64,000 nt of DNA. Origin: Pseudomonas azotoformans. GTDB taxonomy: Bacteria; Pseudomonadota; Gammaproteobacteria; Pseudomonadales; Pseudomonadaceae. Location of the stretch: positions 372,001 to 436,000 of the forward strand of contig NZ_CP014546.1 of the NCBI RefSeq assembly GCF_001579805.1, written 5' to 3'. Both the position numbers and the translations under genes were made by a program. Shown piece by piece: positions 34,586 through 49,960 of this stretch (positions within the stretch are counted from its first letter, which is position 1; every line of letters starts with the position of its first letter). The notes below the pieces were generated by a model that made no database searches, had not been told where the DNA came from, and worked only from the letters and a program-made list of their open reading frames with translations.

Positions 34586-37500
34586 GTGCCGGCCTCCTCG
34601 CCTGTGAGTGATCGCCACGGGGCGTTGAGCAGCGGGCGATACAGGGTTTCGCACCAACCTTCGAATTCTTCGCTGGCGATGAGCGTGGCGTAGTCGGGGA
34701 ATTGCCGGGTGAGCGCCGGGGTTTCGCGGCGTTCGCCATCGGTAGTCAGGCCATCGCCTTCGTAGGCTTTGCTGGCCGCCGCCTGGGCCTTGGCGGGGTC
34801 AGTTTGGCTGAGCCAAGCGAAAGCGGTTTTGACGGCGACGGGTAAGGGTTGGCTCATGCCGGTATGCCAGGCCAGCAATAGGTTACCGAGGATTTCCTGG
34901 GCATTGGTTTTATCCAACGGCGGCAGCAGCAGGGTGTCATCGCTGGCCACCAAGCCGGTGCTCAGCGGCAGGCCGCAGGCGCAGGCAACCACGTGATTGA
35001 CCCAGGGGCGAATCAGGCGATGCCACTTGCGGGTCTTGATCGAGCCGATGCTGTTGGGGATGGTGGTAACGCTGAGCAACCCGCCATCGCTGCGTCGATG
35101 CAGACCACTGATCCAACCTTCCAACTGCACGCCATTATGCTCAAAACTGACCGGTTCGGCGCCGGTGTGCGGGGTGGGCCAGAGGACGAGCAGTTGCTGA
35201 TAGCGTCGCAACAGATCGGGTAACGGTTCGATCAGTTCGTTGCGCAGGCATTCGCCGAAACCGACCATCGGCAACAGGCCACTGCCTTGCAGGCGCAGGG
35301 CCTGGGCGTTCAGGGCTTGGTCGAGATGATCGGGTTGGGTGAGTGCGGCGTTCAGCAGGCTGTCGCTCAGGCTGTAGCGTTGCAGGGCATCGAGGACGAA
35401 GGGTTCTTCGTCGGCCAGTGGCACTTCGGCGGCTTCGAAGAACACTTTCAGGCGTTGGCTGAAGAAGTGTTTGACCGGGTTGCGCAGGAAGTCTTGAAGC
35501 TGACCGAGGCTCAGGGGCTCGTCCTGTTGATGCGAGCTGAGTTCCTCTTCTTCTGGCATGGCATCCGGCGTTTCGTGCAGTAATTGCCACTCACGGGCGT
35601 AGCTGAACAGTGCGTCGCCCTCATGGAAGTAGCGGGCGCTGAACGGTTGCAGTGGGTGCTCTTGTGTCATGGCGTCGATCAGCGGTTCATCGCTATTAGC
35701 GTGGTGCCAGCCGCTAGCGAGATGGTCGCGTAGTTGGCCGATGAGTACCGACGCAGGGCGGTCACTGTTATCGCGGATGCTGCGGCCCACCCAGCTTATG
35801 TACAGCTGGTCGCGGGCTGACAGGAGTGCTTCGAGCAGCAGGTAGCGGTCGTCTTCACGCCGTGAGCGGTCGCCGGGGCGGTAGTCGCTGCCCATCAGGT
35901 CGAAGTCCAGTGGGGGTTGCGCGCGCGGGTAATCGCCATCGTTCATGCCGAGCAGGCAAACGAGCTTGAATGGGATCGCTCGCATGGGCATCAACGTACA
36001 GAAATTGACAGCTCCGGCGAGGAAACGCTGGGAGAGGCGGCCTTGGTCCAGACCTGCAAGCCAGGCTTCGCGGACTACGGTGAGGGGTAACTCGTCCTGC
36101 AGGCCGACGGATTCGCAGGTTTCCAGCCAGGTTTCCCTGAGCTGTTCGAGTTGGCCCAGCAGGTAGTCATCGTGTTCGCTGCTGGGCATGAAGAACAGTT
36201 GCATCAGGCGTTGCAGGCGCTCGCCCCATTGCGCAGGAGCCGCAGGTAGCGACAGTGCTTGATGTGCGTCGTTGAGTGCGTCGAGCAAAGCGACCAGAGG
36301 GCCAATGAGCGCTGCGTCGAGGCCACCGATTTCATCGTAGGGCTCGATGCCCTCACACGCGGCACCGGTGCCTACGGCGTAACCAAGCAACATGCGGCGC
36401 AGGCCGAAACGCCAGCTGTTTTGTTCTAACTCTGCTGGCAGGCCCAGGCCGGCACGTTGTTCGGCGTTGAGCCCCCAGCGGATGCCGGCACCTTCGATCC
36501 AGCGATGCAGCGTCGGCAGGTCGCGCTCCTGGATGGCGAAGCGTTCGCGCAGGGCCGGCACGTCGAGCAGGTCGAGGATCTCGCTCACCGGGAAGCGGCT
36601 GTCGGGCAGTTTCAGCAGATGTTCGACGGCGATCAGCAGCGGGTCCCGGCCGCGTTGGCCCTGGTCGGTCAGGGTGAACGGGATGAAGCGTGGGTCATTG
36701 CGTTCGAGTTGGCCGAACACGGCGCGGATATGCGGCGCATAGCTGTCGACATCCGGGACCATGACGATGATATCTCGCGGGCGCAGCGAGGGGGCGGCAC
36801 TGAAGCGTTGGAGCAGTTGGTCGTGCAGGATTTCCACCTCGCGCTGGGCGCTGTGGGCGATGTGGAAGCGGATGGAGGTATCACGTTCCAGGTCGACAGC
36901 AGGCCATAGCTCGCGGGTTTCATTGAGTGGACGCAGTTCCAGGATGTCGTCCTGGAGCTGGTTGAGCAGTGTGGTGGGCTCGCTGTCGCTGAACAGGTCG
37001 ATGCGGCCATCGCGGAATGCTGCGCGGTAACTGTTGGGGTCGTCGTAGCTGTCCAGCAAGCTGATGTAGTCACGGCCTTGTTTGCCCCAGGCGGCCAGCA
37101 GCGGGTGGGCGTGCTGGTGCAGGGTTTGTGGGTCGATGGTGACCGGCATGCCGGCTTTACGCGCTTGGCGCTTGTATTCGTTACGTAGCAGGTCTTTATC
37201 GGCGACGATGTCAGACCAATGGTGACGGCAGGGGTTGTGCACGCAGAGCAGGACTTGGCTGAATCGCGCGAGACCGGCGAGGGCTTCCAGTGCCTGGGCG
37301 GGCAACGAGGAGATGCCGAAAACAATGACTCGGGATGGCAGGCCCGCGGGCGCTGTTTCCAGTGTATTGATGCGCTCGATAAAACGCTGGTGAACGCCGG
37401 CGCGGCTTTCGGCCATGCCTTCTTCACCGACATCCAGCAGCAGTGCGCGCCATAGTTCGGCTTGCCAGCAGTTGGCCGGATTGAGCGGTTTGGATTCGCC

Positions 37501-38034
37501 TCGACCGTTGCGCAGTTGGTGGCGGCCGGCAGCCCAGTCTTCGAGCCAGTCGGCGCGGTAGACCTGATATTGGTCGAACAGGTCTGCCAGGCGCTCGGCG
37601 AGTTGGTAGCGTTTGCGCAGATCGCTGTCGTGGGTGAGAAAGCGCTGCAGCGGCTCGAAGTGCGGTTGATCGATAAGCTCCGGCAGCAGGCGCATGAGGC
37701 GCCAGGTCAGCGGTGCTTTATCGAGCAGGGACTTGGGCGGAATTTCATCTTTGCCTAAGACCATGCGGTAGAGCTGCCACATAAAGCTGCCGGGCAGTTG
37801 AACATCGATTGCTGCGGCGATGCCGCAACCGCCCATGTCGTCCTCTTCCGGATCTTCGGCCAGGGCCAGCTTGAGCCACTGGGCGATGCCGTTGCTTTGG
37901 ACTAGGGCGATTTCGTTTTCCAGGGGCGCGAGGGGATAGCGGCGCATCCAACTGACCACCAGGCTGCGCAGTTCGTCCAGGCGGTTGCCGTGAACCACCA
38001 TGAATCCAGGGCTGAGGGACGTCGCATCCGGCAT
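34582..38034 (-). CDS. recC: Exodeoxyribonuclease V gamma subunit (RecC)
   Basis: The 1150-residue protein begins with GFMVVHGNRLDELRSLVVSW, typical of RecC. It is the inactivated-helicase/nuclease subunit that recognises Chi and splits the strands. The ATG at 38034 has AAGGAAG upstream; an earlier in-frame start at 38139 would reach the rRNA terminator and is unlikely. First gene of recCBD, located 146 bp downstream of the 5S rRNA gene on the same strand. Confidence 0.96.
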   Translation of the reverse strand: MPDATSLSPGFMVVHGNRLDELRSLVVSWMRRYPLAPLENEIALVQSNGIAQWLKLALAEDPEEDDMGGCGIAAAIDVQLPGSFMWQLYRMVLGKDEIPPKSLLDKAPLTWRLMRLLPELIDQPHFEPLQRFLTHDSDLRKRYQLAERLADLFDQYQVYRADWLEDWAAGRHQLRNGRGESKPLNPANCWQAELWRALLLDVGEEGMAESRAGVHQRFIERINTLETAPAGLPSRVIVFGISSLPAQALEALAGLARFSQVLLCVHNPCRHHWSDIVADKDLLRNEYKRQARKAGMPVTIDPQTLHQHAHPLLAAWGKQGRDYISLLDSYDDPNSYRAAFRDGRIDLFSDSEPTTLLNQLQDDILELRPLNETRELWPAVDLERDTSIRFHIAHSAQREVEILHDQLLQRFSAAPSLRPRDIIVMVPDVDSYAPHIRAVFGQLERNDPRFIPFTLTDQGQRGRDPLLIAVEHLLKLPDSRFPVSEILDLLDVPALRERFAIQERDLPTLHRWIEGAGIRWGLNAEQRAGLGLPAELEQNSWRFGLRRMLLGYAVGTGAACEGIEPYDEIGGLDAALIGPLVALLDALNDAHQALSLPAAPAQWGERLQRLMQLFFMPSSEHDDYLLGQLEQLRETWLETCESVGLQDELPLTVVREAWLAGLDQGRLSQRFLAGAVNFCTLMPMRAIPFKLVCLLGMNDGDYPRAQPPLDFDLMGSDYRPGDRSRREDDRYLLLEALLSARDQLYISWVGRSIRDNSDRPASVLIGQLRDHLASGWHHANSDEPLIDAMTQEHPLQPFSARYFHEGDALFSYAREWQLLHETPDAMPEEEELSSHQQDEPLSLGQLQDFLRNPVKHFFSQRLKVFFEAAEVPLADEEPFVLDALQRYSLSDSLLNAALTQPDHLDQALNAQALRLQGSGLLPMVGFGECLRNELIEPLPDLLRRYQQLLVLWPTPHTGAEPVSFEHNGVQLEGWISGLHRRSDGGLLSVTTIPNSIGSIKTRKWHRLIRPWVNHVVACACGLPLSTGLVASDDTLLLPPLDKTNAQEILGNLLLAWHTGMSQPLPVAVKTAFAWLSQTDPAKAQAAASKAYEGDGLTTDGERRETPALTRQFPDYATLIASEEFEGWCETLYRPLLNAPWRSLTGEEAGT

Positions 38035-38136
38035 AACGGCTTCCTTGGGAAAAGCAAAAATCGAGGGTGCGACTTTAGCACTGTGGGCAGTTGTTGGCGG
38101 AATTGGGATGTTAGCTGTCTTTTCGACCGCCCAAAA

Positions 38137-38169
38137 CAAAACCCCATCTGCTTTCGCAAATGGGGTTTC
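38137..38169 (-). terminator. Terminator of the rRNA operon
   Basis: AAACCCCAT and ATGGGGTTT pair around a 12-base loop, followed on the minus strand by TTTTGTTTTGG. It is 11 bp beyond the 5S gene and fits the rho-independent end of the ribosomal transcript before recC. Confidence 0.85.
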
Positions 38170-38179
38170 GGAATTTAAT

Positions 38180-38295
38180 CTTGACGATGACCTACTCTCA
38201 CATGGGGAAACCCCACACTACCATCGGCGATGCATCGTTTCACTGCTGAGTTCGGGATGGGATCAGGTGGTTCCAATGCTCTATGGTCGTCAAGA
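38180..38295 (-). rRNA. rrf: 5S ribosomal RNA
   Basis: The 116-nt sequence reads CTTGACGACCATAGAGCATT at its 5' end on the minus strand and contains CCTGATCCCATCCCGAACTC and CGATGGTAGTGTGGGG, the conserved 5S segments of Pseudomonas. The ends pair with each other (TTGACGA with TCGTCAA). Last gene of the operon. Confidence 0.97.
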
Positions 38296-38448
38296 AATTC
38301 GGGTACTGAGTCGTGGCATAGGCCTCGCTTCAGCAAATTGGGTATGTGACAGCTTTCGGTGTTTTGTGAGATTCGAACTTTCGGTTCTATCGTCTTCACA
38401 CACCGCAATCTGATGCTCTTTCGAGTAGTCAAATTGCTTGGGTGTTAT

Positions 38449-41340
<2,892 letters not shown>

Positions 41341-41492
41341 ATATAACCCCAAGCAATCTGGTTATACTGTGAAGACAACATTCGCCGAAAATTCGATAAT
41401 ACTCAAAACTGAGTAACTCACAAATTTTACCTTAGCCTGATCCGTTACCAGTGAAAGTAACGTTCAGTCTATCTTTCTATCACATACCCAAA

Positions 41493-41504
41493 TTTTTAAA
41501 GAAC
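41493..41504 (-). promoter_or_regulatory. boxA antitermination element before 23S
   Basis: GTTCTTTAAAAA on the minus strand matches the boxA consensus of rRNA operons and lies in the spacer between tRNA-Ala and 23S. boxA recruits NusB/NusE for antitermination. The rest of this 249-bp spacer holds only processing-stem sequence. Confidence 0.65.
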
Positions 41505-41589
41505 GATCTAATCAAAGACTAGAAATCAACATTCACCATCATCTTGATGGAATGCTCATTTCTAAGCTTTCAACTTCTAGAAGCAGTAG

Positions 41590-41665
41590 TGGTGGAGCCA
41601 AACGGGATCGAACCGTTGACCTCCTGCGTGCAAGGCAGGCGCTCTCCCAGCTGAGCTATGGCCCC
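41590..41665 (-). tRNA. tRNA-Ala (anticodon TGC)
   Basis: A 76-nt cloverleaf starts GGGGCCATAGCTCAGCTGGG, with the anticodon loop CTTGCAC (anticodon TGC), TTCGATC in the T loop and an encoded CCA end. It lies in the 16S-23S spacer. Confidence 0.98.
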
Positions 41666-41695
41666 GTATTTCTACAGGCGTTTCCCACACAAAAT

Positions 41696-41772
<77 letters not shown>

Positions 41773-41854
41773 AATTTCGGGCTGCTTCTTATCGTCTTCT
41801 TCAATGAATCAAGCAATTCGTGTGGGAACTTATGGAGCAGCTGATGTCGTCGAT

Positions 41855-43391
<1,537 letters not shown>

Positions 43392-43540
43392 AAACATCTT
43401 TGGGTTTTTAAGAAACCCTAAACTTGGCTCAGCAATCGTTGGTTACATCTTTGATTTCTCGCGGAGTAACTTGTGATGCTGATAATCTTGTTGACTATCA
43501 GTCTGACTCCACAAGCACCCACACGAATTGCTTGATTCAG

Positions 43541-43552
43541 TTGTTAAAGAGC
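43541..43552 (-). promoter_or_regulatory. boxA antitermination element in the rRNA leader
   Basis: GCTCTTTAACAA on the minus strand is a near-perfect boxA, 150 bp upstream of 16S and about 30 bp downstream of the nearest promoter start. Confidence 0.8.
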
Positions 43553-43588
43553 GGTTGGTTAAGATCTTTCGTCTCAACCGAGGCGCGC

Positions 43589-43616
43589 ATTCTACAGCAG
43601 CCTCATTTGCTGTCAA
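43589..43616 (-). promoter_or_regulatory. rRNA operon promoter, proximal
   Basis: On the minus strand TTGACA (43611-43616), a 16-bp spacer and TAGAAT (43589-43594). The following GCGCGCC is a GC-rich discriminator typical of stringently controlled rRNA promoters. It is the closest of three to 16S. Confidence 0.85.
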
Positions 43617-43698
43617 GTGATTATTTTCAGAAGCTTTCGAAGATTTCTTCAACAACTTCAACCACTTGCGCTTCCGATCTCTCGTCAGCGGGAGGCGA

Positions 43699-43726
43699 AT
43701 TCTACAGCGTTACACGCTGCTGTCAA
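43699..43726 (-). promoter_or_regulatory. rRNA operon promoter, middle
   Basis: On the minus strand TTGACA (43721-43726), a 16-bp spacer and TAGAAT (43699-43704), with TCGCC as discriminator. It sits 110 bp upstream of the proximal promoter. Confidence 0.8.
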
Positions 43727-43844
43727 CACCTCTTTTTCAACTTCCTTTTGGCTTCGATGAACTGAAGCAACCTGCTGCCGAAACCTACATAACTCATTGT
43801 TTACCAAGGAGTTTTACATTTCGACTGCGCCGGAAGTGGGGCGA

Positions 43845-43872
43845 ATTATAGACAGTTACAATTCGCCGTCAA
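43845..43872 (-). promoter_or_regulatory. rRNA operon promoter, distal
   Basis: On the minus strand TTGACG (43867-43872), a 16-bp spacer and the perfect -10 TATAAT (43845-43850), with discriminator TCGCCCC. Its -35 box lies 7 bp beyond the msrQ stop codon. With the other two it makes a three-promoter array; the rest of 43392-43879 is leader sequence with boxA and no gene. Confidence 0.8.
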
Positions 43873-43879
43873 CCGTTAA

Positions 43880-44500
43880 TTACGCTTTTGTTGCAGAAAG
43901 TGGCTTTTTCGCAATAAGTCGCGGGATTCGGCGCATTACAGGCGGGATCCGTAGCACCAGGAGCAGCGCACCTATAGAGGCATAGATAGCCCATTCCTTG
44001 AGATCCGCCCGCACAATCCACAACATGTGAAGCAAGCCAAGCCCCAAAATCACGTACACCAGGCGATGCAGCTTCTTCCAGCGACTGCCCAACCGACGCT
44101 GACTGTAACGATTCGACGTCACCGCCAGCACCAACAGCGACAGGAAACCCAACGCCCCGACAATTATGTAAGGCCGCTTGCGCAGCTCCACACCCAGTTG
44201 CGACCAATCCAACCCAAGCACAAACACACAATAAGCAGCCAGATGCAGCACGACATAAGCAAAGCACCACAACCCAAGCTGCCGGCGTACCGCTATCCAC
44301 CCTGCCCAACCGCTAAGCTTCTGCAACGGGGTCATTGCCAGGGTGATCAACAACAGTATCAACGTGCCGAGCCCCAGCCGGTCAACCAACACCTTGCCCG
44401 GATCCGGCCCCAGGACAGAACTCCAAGCTTCATATAGCCAGAACAACGGCCAAACCGCCGCCGCTATAAAGACGCCAATACGCCAGATCGGGTAGCGCAT
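43880..44500 (-). CDS. msrQ: Haem-binding membrane subunit of the methionine sulfoxide reductase MsrPQ
   Basis: The 206-residue inner-membrane b-type cytochrome has about six helices. [20 protein letters not shown] and [20 protein letters not shown] contain the haem-ligating histidines. It feeds electrons from the quinone pool or flavin reductase to periplasmic MsrP. The start overlaps the msrP stop by one base (TGATG). No terminator is visible between its stop and the rRNA promoter array. Confidence 0.94.
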   Translation of the reverse strand: MRYPIWRIGVFIAAAVWPLFWLYEAWSSVLGPDPGKVLVDRLGLGTLILLLITLAMTPLQKLSGWAGWIAVRRQLGLWCFAYVVLHLAAYCVFVLGLDWSQLGVELRKRPYIIVGALGFLSLLVLAVTSNRYSQRRLGSRWKKLHRLVYVILGLGLLHMLWIVRADLKEWAIYASIGALLLVLRIPPVMRRIPRLIAKKPLSATKA

Positions 44501-45513
44501 CAGTAATTCTTCCGCAGGTCGAGATCGGTATAAAGAGACGCCACCTCATCCGAGTAGCCATTGAACATCTGAGTCTCGCGCACATTGGGACTGAACAACC
44601 CACTCGGCAGACGACGCTCCCGCGCTTGAGTCCAGCGAGGATGGTCAACCGTAGGGTTCACATTCGCATAAAAACCATATTCGTCCGCTGCAATGCTCTG
44701 CCAGGTGGTTTTCGGCTGCTCGCTTACAAGACTGATGCGGACAATCGACTTCACACTCTTGAAGCCATACTTCCATGGCACGACCAACCGCAGCGGCGCG
44801 CCATTCTGGTTAGGTAATTCACGCCCATACATCCCCACAGCTAGGATCGCCAGAGGATTCATCGCCTCATCCAGTCGCAGCCCCTCTACATAAGGCCAAT
44901 CAATCAAGCCAAAACTCGAACGCTGCCCCGGCATGCTCTTGGGATCCTGGAGCGTTTCAAAACGAATGTATTTGGCCTTGGAAGTCGGCTCAACCTGTTT
45001 GAGCAACGCCGAGATCGGAAAACCGATCCATGGAATAACCATCGACCACGCTTCGACACAGCGCAGACGGTAGATACGCTCTTCTAACTGATACGGCTTC
45101 ATGAAGTCTTCCAGGGCATAACGGCCTGGCTTCGCAACTTCGCCATCAATCACTACGCTCCAAGGCTCGGTCTTGAGTGAGCCCGCATTGGTTGCCGGGT
45201 CGCCCTTACCTGTACCGAACTCATAGAAGTTGTTGTAGTGGGTTGCATCCTTGAACGGCGTGATCGCTTCGTCCTTTACCGTGATCGCCTGCCATTTCGT
45301 TCCCGGCAGTTTCTCGGTAAACCAATTCGGCGCCTTACCCGGTTCAACATCAGCGTAACGCGCGGCCTCATCGGCACTCGCCCAACGCGGCAGGCTGCTG
45401 GCTGCGATGCCAGCAAGCGCACCACCGAGCAAGCTACGGCGAGAGAGGTAGAAGGATTCAGGTGTGACGTCCGATTCGTGGCAATCGGACGCTTTGGGCA
45501 ATTTGATTAACAT
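44500..45513 (-). CDS. msrP: Periplasmic molybdopterin methionine-sulfoxide reductase
   Basis: The 337-residue sulfite-oxidase-fold enzyme has a Tat signal ([12 protein letters not shown], residues 24-35) and the molybdenum-ligating cysteine in [10 protein letters not shown] (C152). It repairs oxidised methionines in periplasmic proteins with electrons from MsrQ. Its ribosome-binding site (GGAG, 45518-45521) lies in the arm of a hairpin, suggesting control of translation. msrPQ is an operon transcribed towards the rRNA genes. Confidence 0.95.
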   Translation of the reverse strand: MLIKLPKASDCHESDVTPESFYLSRRSLLGGALAGIAASSLPRWASADEAARYADVEPGKAPNWFTEKLPGTKWQAITVKDEAITPFKDATHYNNFYEFGTGKGDPATNAGSLKTEPWSVVIDGEVAKPGRYALEDFMKPYQLEERIYRLRCVEAWSMVIPWIGFPISALLKQVEPTSKAKYIRFETLQDPKSMPGQRSSFGLIDWPYVEGLRLDEAMNPLAILAVGMYGRELPNQNGAPLRLVVPWKYGFKSVKSIVRISLVSEQPKTTWQSIAADEYGFYANVNPTVDHPRWTQARERRLPSGLFSPNVRETQMFNGYSDEVASLYTDLDLRKNY

Positions 45514-45517
45514 GGCA

Positions 45518-45561
45518 ACTCCGCAGCATTGGAGAACTGATGCACCAATAGACTGCGGAGT
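45518..45561 (-). promoter_or_regulatory. Hairpin covering the msrP ribosome-binding site
   Basis: ACTCCGCAG (45518-45526) and CTGCGGAGT (45553-45561) are perfect 9-bp arms. Inside, ATTGG/CCAAT (45528-45532 and 45545-45549) adds a 5-bp stem with a 12-base loop. On the minus strand the last arm contains the GGAG that should serve as the msrP ribosome-binding site, five bases before the ATG. It could also act as the pssA terminator, although it has no T run. Confidence 0.55.
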
Positions 45562-45576
45562 ATGGGGGAAATTACA

Positions 45577-46434
45577 TTAAGGCAATGTTTTGTCGCGGCG
45601 CAGGTGCAGCAAGTACTGAACCGGACCTGAAGCGGCGTAGACCAGGAACGCCAGCAGCAGAATGCGCGGCGGATCGCTGAACACCACGGCGAACACCAGC
45701 ACCACTGCCAGAATCGCCACGAAAGGCACACGCCCCTTCAAGTCCAGTTCCTTGAAGCTGTTGTACTTGATGTTGCTGACCATCAGCATGCCGGCCGCAG
45801 CCACCATCAAGGCTACCAGGAACGACATCTTCGAACCCTGGATGCCGTAATCGCTGAATGCCCAGACAATACCTGCCACCACACCCGCAGCGGCCGGGCT
45901 GGCCAGACCGATGAAGTAACGCTTATCGGCAGTCCCCACTTGGGTATTGAAGCGCGCCAGGCGCAACGCAGCACCCGCGACATAGATGAAGGCAACCATC
46001 CAACCGACCTTGCCCATGTCACCCAGCGCCCAGGCAAATGCCAGCAACGCGGGCGCAACACCAAACGCGACCATGTCCGACAACGAGTCGTACTCGGCAC
46101 CGAAGGCACTTTGCGTATTGGTCATGCGCGCAACACGACCATCCAGGCCGTCGAGCACCATGGCAACAAAGATGGCGATGGCAGCAAAGCCGAAATACTT
46201 GCTGGCACTCGCCGCATCACCTGCCGCCAGTGCGCTTTGGGCGCTCATGGAGTTGATGATGGAGTAGAACCCGGCAAACAGGTTCGCCGTGGTGAACAGG
46301 TTGGGCAAAAGATAGATGCCACGATGCCGGACCTTGCGGCCTTCAGCGTCATGCCCTTCTTCGACATGTTCATCGATCGGCAGCAGGCTTTCGGCGTCAG
46401 GAGCCTGGTTTGGCTCTTCGGGACGTTCGCTCAT
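45577..46434 (-). CDS. pssA: CDP-diacylglycerol-serine O-phosphatidyltransferase
   Basis: The 285-residue CDP-alcohol phosphatidyltransferase makes phosphatidylserine, the precursor of phosphatidylethanolamine. The motif DGLDGRVARMTNTQSAFGAE, followed by YDSLSD, gives the DGxxAR-x8-G-x3-D-x3-D catalytic signature; several membrane helices follow. The hydrophilic N-terminus (MSERPEEPNQAPDAESLLP) is usual in Pseudomonas. ATG 46434 is used because the frame upstream has no similarity. Confidence 0.94.
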   Translation of the reverse strand: MSERPEEPNQAPDAESLLPIDEHVEEGHDAEGRKVRHRGIYLLPNLFTTANLFAGFYSIINSMSAQSALAAGDAASASKYFGFAAIAIFVAMVLDGLDGRVARMTNTQSAFGAEYDSLSDMVAFGVAPALLAFAWALGDMGKVGWMVAFIYVAGAALRLARFNTQVGTADKRYFIGLASPAAAGVVAGIVWAFSDYGIQGSKMSFLVALMVAAAGMLMVSNIKYNSFKELDLKGRVPFVAILAVVLVFAVVFSDPPRILLLAFLVYAASGPVQYLLHLRRDKTLP

Positions 46435-46538
46435 GGACTTTACCTTGCAACGGTGTGAAAAGAATTCGACAAATACTTGCGGCGCGTGTTCGCCCGCAAA
46501 CGATGCAGCTTTATACCAGAACCCGCCCCCCAAACGAA

Positions 46539-46562
46539 AAAACGCGGCCTAAGCCGCGTTTT
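46539..46562 (-). terminator. Terminator after ilvC
   Basis: AAAACGCGGC and GCCGCGTTTT form a 10-bp stem with the loop CTAA. On the minus strand the stem is followed by TTTTTTCG, a clear rho-independent terminator for ilvIHC. Confidence 0.9.
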
Positions 46563-46579
46563 CCGTTGACACGTACGAC

Positions 46580-47605
<1,026 letters not shown>

Positions 47606-47643
47606 CTATATATCCAGGCCGTAAGGCCATTCACTAATTTGGG

Positions 47644-48135
47644 TTAGATGCTGAGTACTTTGTCGCCACGGGCAATCCCGGTGACACCACTGCGTACCGT
47701 TTCCAGAATCGAGGCCGTCCCGATCGACTGGATGAAGCTGTCCAGCTTGTCGCTTGTACCGGTCAGTTGAACGGTATAAACGCTGGCGCTCACATCGACG
47801 ATCTGCCCGCGATAAATGTCGGTAGTCCGTTTGATCTCGGCACGCTGGGCGCCGGTGGCCTTGACCTTGACCAGCATCAGCTCGCGCTCAATGTGGGCAC
47901 TTTCCGACAGGTCGACCAGCTTGACCACTTCGATCAGCTTGTTGAGGTTCTTGGTGATCTGTTCGATCACCTCATCGTGGCCCACAGTGGTCAACGTCAG
48001 GCGCGACAGAGTCGGGTCTTCGGTCGGAGCCACGGTCAGGCTTTCGATGTTGTAGTTGCGTTGCGAAAACAGACCGACAACACGAGACAGAGCGCCGGGT
48101 TCGTTCTCCAGAAGCAGGGAGATAATATGCCGCAT
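47644..48135 (-). CDS. ilvH: Acetolactate synthase small regulatory subunit
   Basis: The 163-residue protein has an N-terminal ACT domain (MRHIISLLLENEPGALSRVV) and the C-terminal activator domain. It binds valine and confers feedback inhibition on IlvI. ATG 48135 lies 2 bp after the ilvI stop. The open frame upstream lacks similarity. Confidence 0.96.
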   Translation of the reverse strand: MRHIISLLLENEPGALSRVVGLFSQRNYNIESLTVAPTEDPTLSRLTLTTVGHDEVIEQITKNLNKLIEVVKLVDLSESAHIERELMLVKVKATGAQRAEIKRTTDIYRGQIVDVSASVYTVQLTGTSDKLDSFIQSIGTASILETVRSGVTGIARGDKVLSI

Positions 48136-48137
48136 GA

Positions 48138-49862
48138 TTAAGTACGCTCCGTCTTGTTCAGCCACATGTCGCGCATAGAGCCGTCTTTGATCTGCATCGG
48201 GTAGACGTGCTCGCTGGTATCCACCTTGATATCGATGAACACCAGGCGGTCCTTCATGGCGAACGCCTCTTCCATCTTCGGCTTCAGATCTTTCAGATCG
48301 GTGATGCGAATGCCAACGTGGCCATAGGCTTCAACCAATTTTACGAAATCTGGCAGCGACTCCATGTAGGAGTGGGAGTGACGGCTGTTGTAGCTCATGT
48401 CCTGCCACTGGCGAACCATGCCCAGTACGCCGTTGTTCAGGCAGACGATCTTCACCGGAAGGCCGTACTGCAAGCAGGTCGACAGTTCCTGGATGTTCAT
48501 CTGGATGCTGCCTTCACCGGTGACACATGCAACGTCAGTGTCCGGGAAGCTCAGCTTCACACCCATGGCCGCCGGGAAACCAAAGCCCATCGTGCCCAGG
48601 CCACCGGAGTTGATCCAGCGGTTTGGCTTGTCGAACTTGTAGTACTGCGCGGCGAACATCTGGTGCTGGCCCACGTCGGAGGTCACAAAGGCGTCGCCCT
48701 TGGTCACTTCGCACAGGGTTTCGATCACGGTTTGTGGCTTGATGACGCTGCCGTCGCCCTTGTCATAAGGGAACAGGCCGCGATCACCGCGCCATTCGTC
48801 GATCTGCTTCCACCAGCTGGCAACGGATTCCTTGTTCGGCGTCTCGCCGATGTCCTTCAGTGCAGCGACCATTTCGGTCAGCACACTTTCCACAGGACCT
48901 ACGATCGGCACGTCGGCCTTGATGGTCTTGGAGATGGATGCCGGGTCGATGTCGATGTGGATGATCTTGGCATTCGGGCAAAATTTGCTCGCGCCGTTGA
49001 TCACACGGTCATCGAACCGTGCACCTACTGCCAGGATCACGTCAGCGTGGTGCATGGCCAGGTTGGCGGTGTAGCTGCCGTGCATACCCAGCATGCCGAC
49101 GAACTGACGGTCGGTGCCCGGGAATGCGCCAAGGCCCATCAGGGTGTTGGTCACCGGCAGGTTGAGCAGCTTGGCCAATTCGGTCAACGGTGCGGAACCG
49201 CCGCCCAGAATCACGCCACCGCCCGAGTACAACACAGGACGCTTGGCCGCCAGGAGCATTTCTGCCGCCTTGCGGATTTGCCCCGAGTGCCCACGCACGG
49301 CCGGGCTGTAGGAACGCAGCTTGGCTTTCTTCGGGAAGATGTATTCGAATTTTTCCGCCGGGTTGGTCATGTCTTTCGGGATATCGACCACAACAGGGCC
49401 CGGACGACCGGACTGTGCGAGGTAGAAGGCCTTTTTCATGACTTCCGGGATTTCCGAGGGATGCTTGATCATGAAGCTGTGTTTCACGATCGGCCGGGAG
49501 ATACCGATCATGTCGGTTTCCTGGAATGCATCGGTGCCTACCATGGTGCTGGGCACCTGGCCGGAAATGATCACCATCGGGATGGAGTCCATATACGCAG
49601 TCGCGATGCCGGTAATGGCATTGGTTGCGCCTGGGCCGGACGTTACCAGTACCACGCCGGCTTTACCGGTGGCACGGGCGTAACCGTCAGCCATATGGGT
49701 CGCGGCCTGTTCGTGGCGAACCAGGATGTGGGTAACAGCCGGTTCCTTGAACAGTGCGTCGTAGACATGCAGCAGAGCACCACCTGGGTACCCGTAGATA
49801 TAGTCGACGCCTTCGTCACGCAAAAAGCGGACGAGCATCTCACCACCAGATAAAAGCTCCAC
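48138..49862 (-). CDS. ilvI: Acetolactate synthase large catalytic subunit
   Basis: The 574-residue ThDP enzyme condenses pyruvate to acetolactate or acetohydroxybutyrate. [16 protein letters not shown] and [20 protein letters not shown] (catalytic Glu) mark the PYR domain. The ThDP motif with [20 protein letters not shown] lies near the C-terminus. I chose GTG 49862, six bases after GAGGTG, giving the usual 574 residues. GTG 49871 is inside that ribosome-binding site. First gene of ilvIHC, with a roughly 260-nt leader. Confidence 0.95.
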   Translation of the reverse strand: MELLSGGEMLVRFLRDEGVDYIYGYPGGALLHVYDALFKEPAVTHILVRHEQAATHMADGYARATGKAGVVLVTSGPGATNAITGIATAYMDSIPMVIISGQVPSTMVGTDAFQETDMIGISRPIVKHSFMIKHPSEIPEVMKKAFYLAQSGRPGPVVVDIPKDMTNPAEKFEYIFPKKAKLRSYSPAVRGHSGQIRKAAEMLLAAKRPVLYSGGGVILGGGSAPLTELAKLLNLPVTNTLMGLGAFPGTDRQFVGMLGMHGSYTANLAMHHADVILAVGARFDDRVINGASKFCPNAKIIHIDIDPASISKTIKADVPIVGPVESVLTEMVAALKDIGETPNKESVASWWKQIDEWRGDRGLFPYDKGDGSVIKPQTVIETLCEVTKGDAFVTSDVGQHQMFAAQYYKFDKPNRWINSGGLGTMGFGFPAAMGVKLSFPDTDVACVTGEGSIQMNIQELSTCLQYGLPVKIVCLNNGVLGMVRQWQDMSYNSRHSHSYMESLPDFVKLVEAYGHVGIRITDLKDLKPKMEEAFAMKDRLVFIDIKVDTSEHVYPMQIKDGSMRDMWLNKTERT

Positions 49863-49960
49863 GTTGTTCACCTCTAAAACGCCAGAATACCGTCCGTTGA
49901 AAACCGACGGGTCTTAATAGGTTTACTTCTCAACAGAGCATGAGCGACGGTGGTCGCCGA

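Noticed and set aside
26581..35310. AGGGCCT alone as the cause of the two frameshifts
   Set aside because: AGGGCCT also occurs in yfiB (about 26619) and recC (about 35297), which are intact, so the longer GGTAGGGCCT context has to be invoked.
49872..49960. Intrinsic attenuator just before ilvI (imperfect CCGTC/GACGG stem near 49888-49910)
   Set aside because: The stem is short with a mismatch and no T run follows, so it is not a convincing terminator.
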